Below are positions 51,107 through 61,669 of a stretch of 64,000 bases of DNA, in pieces. The stretch lies in the NCBI RefSeq assembly GCF_964204865.1, contig NC_135251.1:6572001-6636000 (forward strand). The letters run 5' to 3'. A program made the position numbers and the translations under genes. The stretch is from Styela clava (lineage: Eukaryota > Chordata > Ascidiacea > Stolidobranchia > Styelidae). How positions within the stretch are numbered: the stretch's first letter is position 1; every line of letters starts with the position of its first letter. Under the pieces are notes generated by a model, which was not told the DNA's origin, searched no databases, and was given only the letters and a program-made list of their open reading frames with translations.

Positions 51107-52976
51107 GGGCCCCATTCACAAAGCTTCGTTACCGTCTAACGTGTTAGTTAAGCGCCGACTCTCTCGTAAAAAGCAAAAATGGTATTCACAGAGCTTCGTA
51201 AATATTCGAGAGAAGTTATTCGAGAGAATTTTTTTGGCGCCAAATGAGACGTCTCGTAAAGTGCCTTCTTCTCTCATTTTACCGAGAAATGGTATTCAGC
51301 AAACTTCTTTAACTCGCTGAAGAGCTCGCTAGCAAACGAGAACAATCTTCGCCTCGTTAACAGTTCGTATTGCTCTCGGCAGTGATTCAAGTTAAAATAG
51401 TGTCGTTTAGACGTTAGCATACTTTGTAAAAATTGGCATAGTATCAAAAGGCCTTACTCGGGTAAGCGTGTATGTAGTCTAGTGTCGGTAACTTAGCTGT
51501 GGGATATCTGCCGCATTTACAGAGTAAACTAGGGTTGAGATTCAGAGATTGTTAAATTCATTGTTTTTATTGTTTTTGTTTATTCTAGCGTTATTATAAA
51601 CACAGATTCAAAAATGGCTGCTTATATTGAAGCTTGCAGAAGAAAAGCCCCAACAATCTCTCCATATCGTATAAGAAAGAAAAATCCGCTAGATGCAGGT
51701 GAAAGGACCTTAATAGAGGACTATAGACTCAATAAAAAATTAATAACAGAGTTGTGCCAACTATTACATCCAAAACTGGCACCCTTTACGAGGCGTTCAC
51801 GTGCACTGTCGGTGGAGGAGCAGGTCCTAATAAGCCTGAAGTTACTAGGCTCCGGAAGCTTCCAGTCTAGTGCAAAGGATATTATTAACGTCTCCCAGCC
51901 AACTGCTAGTAGAGTTTTTTCTAGATTTCTTAATGCCCTAGGTGAGCTTGCAAATGATTTTATACATATGCCAGAGGATCCATTTGAAACCAAAATGAAC
52001 TTCTATAATATAAGCAAGTTTCCAAATGTTATTGGTGCTATCGACGGGACCCATGTGCCCATTATTGCTCCTGCTGCCAACGAACATCTTTACATTTGTC
52101 GAAAGAATTTTCATTCCTTGAATGTACAGGTGAGCATGCTTATATTTCAATAATGTTTCATTGTTTTCTGTGGGCGAGATCTTTAGAATCACTAATGTTA
52201 TTCAACTCTTCCTTTATAAAACTGCTTTTACATTTTATTTATTTCATCTTGTCTCAATTGCAGGCAATCTGCGATGAAAATATGATCTTCACAGACATTG
52301 TGGTCAAATGGCCTGGCTCGAGTCATGATTCGTTCATATTACAACAATTCAACATATATGACAAATTCGAAAGTGGCCAATTTGGTAACAGCTTGCTGCT
52401 TGGGGACAGTGGATATCCATTAAAAAATGGTTGATGACACCAATATCAAATCCCAATGGGACAGCCGCTGAAAGATATAATATTGCACACAAAAAGACAA
52501 GAGTGATTATCGAAAAGTAAGTTTATTCATAAATTAATATTATGCCTTTTATAGCAGATAGCAAATAAACAAATCTTAATGACCATACTTACTCCCAAGT
52601 ATTTCCAACCAAACAGCTAGACAGAAAATTTACACAATGTACACAATAAAATATTATGTTGCATTTCAAAATTGTATGTTAAATGCCGCATCAGAGATAA
52701 ATGACTGCATTTTGTTTCAGAGCATTTGGAGTGTTGAAGCAAAGGTGGCGTATTCTTGATCATACCGGGGGCAAATTGTGCTATACACCATTGAAAGTTG
52801 CGAAAATTATAGTATGCTGTGTTATTCTACACAATATGTGCAGGAGAAATAATGTTCCTCTGCCTTCCAATGGGAGAATTTACCCTGTACCAGACACAGA
52901 TGACACTGCAGCACAAGATGATTTCGAACCCACTGCAGAGTCCGTGCGTTCGGCCATAGTTTCAAGTTTTAGTTAG
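51107..52976 (+). mobile_element. PIF/Harbinger transposon, right end not found
   Basis: The left part begins near GGGGCCCCATTCACAAAGCT and contains related internal repeats (GGTATTCACAGAGCTTCGTA; GGTATTCAGCAAACTTCTTT), as is usual for subterminal regions of this superfamily. It is followed by a HARBI1-like transposase gene. No inverted copy of the left end was found after the gene, so the element is truncated or its right end diverged. The limits are approximate. Confidence 0.6.
51614..52976 (+). pseudogene. HARBI1-like DDE transposase, one-base frameshift
   Basis: Three exons: 51614-52129 (172 codons), 52264-52516 and 52721-52976. The protein has an N-terminal helix-turn-helix-like part (LSVEEQVLISLKLLGSGSFQ, VSQPTASRVFSRF), the first catalytic Asp in NVIGAIDGTHVPI, the second in LLLGDSGYPL and the Glu region in TRVIIEKAFGVLKQRWRILD, all typical of PIF/Harbinger nucleases that cut and paste DNA. 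The second exon has 253 bases, where 254 are needed: one A is missing from the run after GGATATCCATT, giving a premature TGA (52432-52434). Downstream sequence is intact and in phase with exon 3, so the lesion is recent or a homopolymer error. Confidence 0.88.
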
Positions 52977-53003
52977 TGTATCGTCAAAATTTTTGTGTGC
53001 TTG

Positions 53004-53384
53004 CAGTAAGGGTGTTGTCAAAAACTTAATACACATGAAATTGGTGACAAGCGTGACGTCACCACAGATTACCTCATACCCTTGCGACATGTGTCATGTA
53101 CATTTCAGATCGAGTCGATTTGAATATGGCCACTCTCAGCTTGGTTGGGGCTGTTTGTGTCACAATATCAAATTTGAATATTTGGAACACTTCGTCATTC
53201 AATGATTGTGACATAAGCAGCCCCAACCAAGCCCTTAACTGAGCTGGGAGTGACCATATTAATATTGACACATCTTTCTGAAATGTTTGATAGACTTGTC
53301 GCAAGGGGATGGCGGAATCAATGATGACGTCACGCTATTCGCCAATTTCCAGGTTGTATCAAGTTTTTGACAACTCCCTGGCAG
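53004..53384. mobile_element. Inverted-repeat element (MITE) of about 380 bases
   Basis: The left arm AAGGGTGTTGTCAAAAACTT...GCGTGACGTCA is mirrored by the right arm, whose other strand reads CAGGGAGTTGTCAAAAACTT...GCGTGACGTCA. A second inner pair (CAGCTTGGTTGGGGCTG / CAGCCCCAACCAAG) makes most of the element self-complementary. It begins 28 bases after the Harbinger stop codon. No convincing target duplication was found. Confidence 0.75.
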
Positions 53385-53571
53385 CGAGTCATAATCCCCC
53401 TATACATGTTGAAAAAGTAACGTGAAATTAAGTCTTCAAATTTCTTTAAGAAAATAAATGAGTCTCAATTTTGCGTTCCTTTTTCAATTTTTAAGTACCG
53501 GTATTAAATTTTGCGTTGGAGAGTATACAAAATATGAAAACTCAAAATCGTTTACTTATAAATAACACACT

Positions 53572-54067
53572 TTAATTTTAAAAGCTGCTGAACATAAATT
53601 TTTTAAAAAGTAACACTTGGGCTTGACCATGTCATTCATCATCTTCCGGAATTTCTTGCAAGTCACTAGATTCAGATATTTCAATGGAGTTTTTTATTCA
53701 ACTTAATTTTTACACCCACAGTTTGATGTTGAGAAATAAAGATCTTTGGCCTGTCCTGTTTCATGGGAAGGGCTCATTTTAAAATTCCGGCTAGGTCTTA
53801 TTTTTGGGAAAACACATAAATAAGAAACCCAAAAATAAGACCTAGCCGGAATTTTAAAATGAGCCCTTCCCATGAAACAGGACAGGCCAAAGATCTTTAT
53901 TTCTCAACATCAAACTGTGGGTGTAAAAATTAAGTTGAATAAAAAACTCCATTGAGATATCTGAATCTAGTGACTTGCAAGAAGCAAGAAATTCCGGAAG
54001 ATGATGACATGGTCAAGCCCTAGTGTTACTTTTTGAAAAATTTATGTTCAGCAGCTTTCAAAATTAA
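53572..54067. repeat. Near-perfect ~490-bp foldback
   Basis: The left arm 53572-53808 and right arm 53828-54067 are inverted copies with very few differences (for example an extra GCAAGAA in the right arm), separated by a loop of about 19 bases. The ends are TAATTTTAAAAGCTGCTG and CAGCAGCTTTCAAAATTA. Such similarity implies recent formation or conversion. A transcript would fold into a long double-stranded RNA. Confidence 0.9.
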
Positions 54068-54569
54068 TTATGTCAACATCTACGCCAGAGCTGTATTTTA
54101 TCATTTTGTTGCTATGTTTTATTGCAATAAAGAAACCACTTTGAATAATAGTCTAGTCTCACATATCTCGAAAGTGATACTGTCAGTTTCGTATTGCTTG
54201 CTATAGGAGGGTCTCTCCCACTGTTGTGCTCCATCAAAATATTCGAATGCGATTTAATGTTTGGCAGACTGACTGATGCACGATTATGGTAGGAGCAATA
54301 AGCCAGCACATTTCTTATCGCCTACTCATTTCGTGGGAATTTCCAAGTAACAATATGTATTTAATTCAACAGAGAGAACCAAATGTAGTTTGACAGTATT
54401 AATCAAGTTTTTTGGCAGCCTGCCCACTTATGGATCACCCCATATACAAGGTACAGGTACTACAATTTTGAGTCACTATATTTTTGAGTCACAATATTTT
54501 TCAGCAATTTTTGCCAGACTTTTTTCCATTTTCTTGTGAGAGTCTACCAAACTATGCAGTAGTTCTTTT

Positions 54570-54790
54570 ATTGGACACGTAGTGGACATAACGATCGTTT
54601 CAATATTATGTTGTTGTTGTTCTTGTTCTTGTTCTTGTTGTTCTTGTTCTTGTTCTTTGACACGTTTTTAAAAAGTCGCTTTTCTCTTCGAATACTGGAC
54701 CAATTGCTTTGAAATTTTCAGTGGTTGAAGATAAAATTTTTCTCCAGAAGGCTATTACTTTTATTTATTTTAAAATTTCCTGTGGAATTC
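54570..54790. repeat. Dispersed repeat family R1, copy 3
   Basis: It shares TTGGACACGTAGTGGACATA, CTTCGAATACTGGACCAATT and TCTCCAGAAGGCTATTAC with 28517-28830. A (TTGTTC)n-like microsatellite is expanded inside this copy. Confidence 0.65.
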
Positions 54791-54968
54791 GAGAGATTCG
54801 TTTTTTGTGTTCAAAGAAGTGATCAGAATAAAAAATAGTGACACCTTGTGGCGATTGTGCGAAGGCATATCAACTGAGAAGCGATCGTAATTCTTGCTCC
54901 GCTAAGAGTTGTTTATGGGGAATCGAGATGTTTGGGGTTACCGGTACCCGCAATGCAGCAATGCAACG

Positions 54969-55328
54969 GTTTGCGATAACTTCTTAGCTAGTTGACTATT
55001 ACTACAGCTTCGCTTGGTGACCATATATTTGTTGACTGCGGTATTTACTGTTATCAGTTGGTATTTCAAATTATTTCTCAATAAACTCGAAAGGTTTTTG
55101 AGGTTAAGTTAAACTACCGGTACCGGTACTGTTTCGCTCGGTGTTCAATCAATCAATCAATGTTCGTTTGCGATAACTTCTTAGCTAGTTGACTATTACT
55201 ACAGCTTCGCTTGGTGACCATATATTTGTTGACTGCGGTATTTACTGTTATCAATTGGTATTTCAAATTATTTCTCAATAAACTCGAAAGGTTTTTGAGG
55301 TTAAGTTAAACTACCGGTACCGGTACTG
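54969..55328. repeat. Direct duplication, two 163-bp copies
   Basis: Copies at 54969-55131 and 55166-55328 are almost identical (start GTTTGCGATAACTTCTTAGC, end ACCGGTACCGGTACTG) and are separated by 34 bases containing (CAAT)n. Equal length and near identity show a recent duplication just upstream of the Helitron. Confidence 0.9.
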
Positions 55329-55530
55329 GTCCCGTGTTAAGCGAAAGTGATACCGGTACCGGTACGATAGCTGGGAAAGCTATGACAGCCCCTGTGGCCT
55401 GTACGGCACGTACCGGTACCGGTACCGTTTACAGGTTTACGTACCGTCTTACCGGTACCGTAGTCCGTTACGGTACCGTACGTACCGGTACAGCTGTACA
55501 GATACGATATCGGTAGACTAGTACAGTATT
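55310..55530. repeat. GGTACC-rich palindromic tract
   Basis: The palindrome TACCGGTACCGGTA and variants (GGTACCGTACGTACCGGTAC) recur many times in about 200 bases, at a density far above background, ending with a GTACAGTATTACTGTAC palindrome. It lies directly upstream of the Helitron coding region. It could be simple-sequence expansion or part of a terminal or regulatory region of that element. Confidence 0.7.
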
Positions 55531-55895
55531 ACTGTACTAGTTGCATTAATTTGTTTAGAGTGTGTGCCTGCATTGAAATTAAGTTTTTGTAATGAGCCAG
55601 CATGTCTGCACAGCTGCTATGCCTTTCTAATTTTTCGCTGTTTCAGACTTTACAAAAAGGATAAGATTTACATAATTATCCCGATGGAGAGGAAGGCCTA
55701 TAGAACGGCTTAACCATATTGCAAACCACAGCCTCTTGTCTGGTTACCGGTAAGGTACCAGTCCAAGTCTGGTATGGCTGTATGGGATTAGTTAGTTATT
55801 TGTTTTCGGAAGCATGGATTTGATTAGTTTAAGTGGCCAGCATATCACTCATCTTTTTGCTTTTTTGTTACAGTTCTGCTGTAAACAACATAAAT

Positions 55896-57690
55896 ATGCC
55901 AAGAAAGAAGCATTATAACCTTTCCAATAGTGTTCAACATGTTCTGAAATATGGTGGCCGAGGTCTTACCAATACAAAGAATATTTGCTGGGTTAACAGT
56001 GTGTTACAAATATTGGTTCGGCTTCCACTTCATGTACAACATGATTTTCGCTTGTGCTCAATAACACAAGTATGTAATTTCTGCAAGCTGATATCTCTAA
56101 GACGCAGAATGCTATATTCACCAGCTAAAGCAACAAGACGTATTTCAGCATATGAATTTTCTCTGTTTGTTCACGATTTCCATGCTAGGCCATTTGAAAT
56201 GTTTGATGCTGCTGAATTTCTGAGCATGATTTTATCTAAGATTACAGATGACCAAATTAGGTACCATAATGAAGTTGCTAATACCCTCCGTTCTATGTGC
56301 CTTTTCTCAGCATCCCTTTTTGAACGGTGTTGCTGTGGTGAATATTCTCGTATCCTCAGTGCAATGACATTTAACATTTTCAATTTCAATCAGGGAGAAA
56401 ATTTCCAAGACATTTTAAACCATCAAGAAGAAATATGTCACAAATGCAATTCTCTCAAATGTGTTAATTATTCATATAGAACATTGCCTTCTGTTTTATT
56501 TATTGCAATTTGCAGAGTTGATCATGAGCATAAAAAAAATGTTAATACGCTGCGGTATTTTTCTAATCTCGAATTAGAAGGAAACAAATATAAACTTCTT
56601 GGTGTTGTATCTCACGAAGGATCGACTATTCAGTCTGGTCATTATGTTTCATACTGTTTATCTGGAAATGAGTTCTTCAAATACTGTGATTCGGTTGTAA
56701 CCTGGTCTGGCACAGAAAATGTAGAATGTCGGTCAGATGCATGTACACTGTGTTTTGTGAAAACTGATGTGCTATTGGATCCATTGATTTATGATACACC
56801 TCCAACATCACAAATTCATGATTACTTGGTATCAAACACATACTCCCTTTCAGACTGTTCATTTGCTGCTTCGCAACAGTGCCTTTCTGGAGAGTATGCC
56901 GAAAATGTGGCAAGCAACTCAAATCAAGGGAAATATTTCAAGATGTTTGATGCTCCTGAGAAGTCACTGACAGACGTTTCCTCAGACCATTCCTTTGACT
57001 CTTCTCTGCTACCTGTTGATGAGAATAGTGGATGTGCGACAAACAATTCAGACAACAATATAACGACTGTAGAAATTTTATTTCAAACATGTGACACTAT
57101 GAAAAGACATCGACGTCAACACAATATTCAAAAAGCTGGAACAATTAAAACAAAAAAGGCATTGTATTATCAGAAAAATGCTGGAACTATTAGAAAAAAG
57201 CAAGCAATCTATGATGCTAATAATGCTGGGACCATTAGAAAAAAACGAACGTTGTATAATGTGGTCAATGCTGGTGCCATTAGAAAAAAGCAAGCAATCT
57301 ATGATGCTAATAATGCTAGGACCATTAAAAAAAAACAAGCGTTGTATAATATGATCAATGCTGGTGCCATTAGAAAAAAGCAAGCATTGTATAATGTGGT
57401 CAATGCTGGTGCCATTAGAAAAAAGCAAGCATTGTATAATGTGGTCAATGCTGGTGCCATTAGAAAAAAGCAAGCAATTTATGATGCTAATAATGCTGGG
57501 ACCATTAAAAAAAAACAAGCGTTGTATAATGTGGTCAATGCTGGTGCCATTAGAAAAAAGCAAGCAATCTATGATGCTAATAATGCTAGGACCATTAAAA
57601 AAAAACAAGCGTTGTATAATATGATCAATGCTGGGACTATTAGAAAAAAACAAGCAATCTATGATGCTAATAATGCTAGGACCATTAAAA
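55896..57690 (+). CDS. Helitron N-terminus: USP-like protease domain
   Basis: The chosen start is ATG 55896 (MPRKKHYN...), which follows a polypyrimidine-AG (TTTGTTACAG); an in-frame ATG at 55833 is possible but reads through that acceptor. Residues about 20-300 match ubiquitin-specific protease (peptidase C19) boxes: GLTNTKNICWVNSVLQ (usual GLxNxGNTCxxNS) with the nucleophile Cys at 55986-55988, and YKLLGVVSHEG, SGHYVSYCL and FFKYCDSVV around the His. A CHKCNSLKC pair fits the zinc-binding fingers of USPs. The GN of the Cys box is KN here. The domain leads in frame into a 45-bp repeat array. Role in the transposon is unknown; removal of ubiquitin from element or host proteins is inference. 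Confidence 0.75.
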
Positions 57691-58065
57691 AAAACAAGCA
57701 TTGTATAATGTGGTCAATGCTGGTGCCATTAGAAAAAAGCAAGCATTGTATAATGTGGTCAATGCTGGTGCCATTAGAAAAAAGCAAGCAATCTATGATG
57801 CTAATAATGCTGGGACCATTAAAAAAAAACAAGCGTTGTATAATGTGGTCAATGCTGGTGCCATTAGAAAAAAGCAAGCAATCTATGATGCTAATAATGC
57901 TGGGACCATTAGAAAAAAACAAGCCTTGTATAATATGATCAATGCTGGGACTATTAGAAAAAAACAAGCATTGTACAATGACATTAATGTTGCTACAATC
58001 AGACAAAAACAAACGAAATATAATCACAGGAATGCTCTCACAATTAGGAAAAAAAGAATAGAATA
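57132..58065 (+). repeat. In-frame 45-bp tandem repeat array
   Basis: About 19 clear units, plus degenerate ones at either end, have exact 45-base spacing from 57177. Each encodes 15 residues of the type NAGAIRKKQAIYDAN or NAGTIRKKQALYNVV. Two unit types alternate irregularly, which suggests repeated unequal exchange. One unit near 57690 has eight A instead of nine and shifts the reading frame. The lysine/arginine-rich units would be a basic linker between the USP-like and Rep regions. Confidence 0.92.
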
Positions 58066-61000
58066 TTATCGTCAAAAGAAATGGCCACAGAAACAGATGT
58101 TTTACAATTTTGCCAAGCTTGATAACCTATGTTTCATCCAGGAGAAGTATCGCTATGTGAACGCAAGAAATCTCAACCTACATAGACAAACACTTCGTTC
58201 ATTACCTTACACAAACTTGGAATTTAGGAGAAGGGTATTGTACACCCACAAACATTTAAAACTAATTCATCTCAAACAAAGAAAGTTTACTTCTGACTTC
58301 AATTCTGGACAAAAACAGTATCAACTTGCTAAAGTCGTTAATAAATCCTATTTGGCAGCTTTTCAGCATGCCCGTCAAGCATTGCTACAAGGACCAGTAT
58401 ACGTTTGTGTTTGTTGTGCACGGCTACTTTTCAAAAAGGCTGTAAAACAAGTTAATATGGTCCGCTTCAAGAACCTTGAAAAAGTGGACCAATGTCTTTC
58501 CAGCATGGAATCCTTTGATGGAGTTGAATGGATATGTTCATATTGTGTAACATATTTAAACAAGGGCAAAATGCCGCCAATGGCTATTGCTAATTCATTG
58601 TCTCTAGATGCCATACCTGACGAGTTATCTTGTTTGTCAACAATTGATGAGCATTTGCTGAAATTGCAAATTCTTTTTGCAAAAATAGGAAACCTTGTGA
58701 TGGGACAAAAAAGGATTAAAGGTCCTGTAATTAATGTGCCTTCAGAGGTTCAAAAAACAGTGTCGGTACTTCCCAGATGTGTCAATGACAATCATTTTCA
58801 CCCGATTCAGTTGAAAAGAAGGTTAAAATACACTGGATATTATAAGTTCCGCATGTCCAATATATACAATGTTTTAAAGGGTCTTACATGGCTCAAAGTA
58901 CACAATGATCTCTATAGAAAAATTGAGCTTAATGGTAACATTAACGTTCATGAAATAGACCCTTTTGCACACAATGATAATATTGATTCTCCTGGTTCTG
59001 AAATTGTAGAAATGAATGAAAATTATATTCGGGGTTCCAATCCTGTTCCAATTGGAAATAGATTGCTAAACAATTCTGCCTCAGCCAGCCGTGTACAATT
59101 AGTTATTGAAGACCCAGTGGATGTATGCAAATCAGAATCACCAGTTACATCAGGTGATGAAATGGAGGTGCAAGGTGGGTGTGTCTTAGACAGTTGCATG
59201 CAACCTGTGAATGGGCCTTTGGCTGCTGCGGACACAGTCATCCACAGAATGGCGGATTCTTTACACAGCACTATTATAATTGCACCTGCCGAGGCGAATG
59301 CGCCTACAAATTTTTTTGATCCCATAAGTAAGACACAAGAAGAAGAGAGCTTTCCGAAGTTTTTTCCTTTCGGGTGTGGAGGTTATCACTCAGCAAGAGA
59401 GATGCCATGCTCTTTCACGAACTATATAAATTGCAGATTAAGAAATGTGGATGGAAGGTTTCGGGATTTGACCTACCTTTTTTGGTGCCAATATGTGAAA
59501 GAAATTCTTCAGATTCGTGGGGTACAATCTGTTTATTTGCGGCAGATGCTCACCAGAGGTGTTTATACAAAACAGCATATTCATGAAAAAGGTGGTTTGG
59601 AAAACCTTATTAATTCCGATGCTGCATTCAATGCATACAAAACTATCAGAGGTACTCCTGCATATTGGCAGAACAAGAAAAAGGATGTTTTTGCAATGGT
59701 CAGACAATTAGGGAAACCTCATATATTTTTCACTCTTAGTGCAGCCGAAACAAGGTGGTCAGAGCTTTGGCAAATATTACATCGTGCAAAGTTCAAAAAA
59801 GATCTGTCTGAAGAATCTGCCCTCGGTTTATCATATACGGAAAAAATGAAACTCATACAAGATGACCCAGTTACCACAGCTTTGTATTTTCATCATCGTG
59901 TTACAGAGGTCCTCAAGTTTGTCAAATCGCCATGTAAACCATTGCTTTGCGCAGTTAAAGACCATTTTTATCGAGTTGAATTTCAGGCAAGAGGCTCGCC
60001 ACATGTCCATGGCTTAATATGGTTAGACATCGGCAATAACGATAATGATACCATTGTCCAATACACAGAGAAGATTATCAGTTGCTCTATTCCTGATGCA
60101 CAAAATGATCCTGAACTATACAAGCTCGTCACTGCACTACAAGTACATCATCACACATCTACCTGTTTGAAAGGCAATAATGCCGGTACTTGTAGATTTT
60201 TCTATCCAAGATTACCTTTGCCACAAACAATGCTTTTATCAGGCATACCCGATTCCACCTCCGATGCAGATATCAGAAAATTCAGAAGAATTAGGAATAA
60301 ACTCCAGGAAAAGCTGTGTGACCTACTACAAAATTCTAATGATACTGAAGTTTCATTTACAGATTTTTTAAAATTATGTGACGTTGACGAAGAAACGTAT
60401 ATAAATGCCATAAAAACATCTATTAAAGGCGAAGCAGCAATTTTTTTAGATAGAAAGACATCAGAGGCTTTTGTTAATAATTATAATCCGAATATTCTCA
60501 GGCTACATCAAGCTAACATGGATATTCAATTTATTGTTGATGAGTATGCTTGTGCTAATTACGTATTATCTTATATAAATAAGAATGAAAGTGGTATGTC
60601 AAAACTACTGAACGAACTGAATGAAGAAGCCAAAACTTCCGGAAGCACAATGAAGGAGCGTTTGCGATCTTTAGGCAATTGTTGGACACATCACAGAGAG
60701 GTGTCAGCACAAGAAGCTGCGTATCGCGCTCTGAGCATCCCTTTGGCAGCTTCATCAAGGATAACTAAATTCATTCCCACGTCTCCGATGCAGAAAAGGT
60801 ATGCTTGTTTAAAGCAAAACTGGTCTGAACTTCCTGAAACTGAAAATGTATTGAAAAATGGTGTCATTGAATACTACATATGTCGGCCAATTGAATTGGA
60901 AAATACCTCGCTTGCAGAATTTGTTGCCAATTATGATATTATGCCTGGTACAATATCTGGTGACATCACAGAAACAGAAGAAGGCGAAAATTTTAACCAC

Positions 61001-61669
61001 AATTCAAACAATCGTGCTAAACAACGTTCAAATATTTTGCAGATGAAAGAAAACATGGGATGCCTCAGAAAACGTAGGAAGGAAGCAGTTTTGAAGTACT
61101 TTCGCCATTACAAGACTGCTGCTGAAGAATCCTTTGCACTTTGTATCCTTTTTGTTCCTTGGCGAAATGAGTCTGTTGATTTGGGCAATACCAACATGCT
61201 TTGTGACAAGAGAAAAACGACCATTTTGCAGCAGTTGCGTCATTTCGAAGAAAATGCTTCGTTCGAACATCTCGTGAATAACATTTTGAATGAACTACCG
61301 GAGGATCAACTTGAGGAACATTTTGAATATGAAGAGACAACAGATGAGAAAGATATCAACAATCACATATCAACTCGACTGATGTCTGCACCTCGAATTC
61401 TTCATGCAAAGGAAGACATTTTGATTTCTTTGCGTAAATTAAATATTTTACAAAGAGAGTTTTTCGATGATGTTCTTGCACATTTAAAAACTCCGGAAAA
61501 TGAGAGAAAATCGAAGTATGTTTTTCTTTCTGGTGGCGCAGGGACAGGAAAATCATTCGCTCTTCAAGTGCTTACACAGGCTATCGATTATACTCTTATG
61601 CAGAGGGCAAATGTGGATCCGGAAGAAATCAGGTGGCTTGTGGTTGCACCTACTGGTTGTGCAGCTTAA
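57690..61669 (+). CDS. Helitron Rep nuclease region with DUF6570-like zinc part
   Basis: The frame opens within the repeat array and continues to a TAA at 61667-61669. Order: end of the repeats; a Cys-rich part (VCVCCARLLF, WICSYCVTYLNKGKMPP) like DUF6570 of Helitrons; then PKFFPFGCGG, the Helitron_N motif VRQLGKPHIFFTLSAAETRW; the HUH motif SPHVHGLIW (about 60000); and YVLSYINK with the two candidate nucleophile tyrosines (about 60560-60585). The end enters the helicase, with Walker A GGAGTGKS (about 61532-61555). The protein nicks single-stranded DNA to start rolling-circle transposition. At 61668 the helicase frame is broken directly after APTGCAA; the expected NVNGSTIHSAF follows in another frame. 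Confidence 0.88.

Noticed and set aside
57132-58065. Regularly spaced repeats resembling a CRISPR array
   Set aside because: The repeats are directly adjacent, have no unique spacers, encode protein in frame and lie in an animal genome.
57078-58075. Long open frames on the minus strand over the 45-bp repeats
   Set aside because: They are created by the repeat array, which has no stops in several frames. They lack family motifs, and the plus-strand frame is anchored by USP and Rep domains on both sides.
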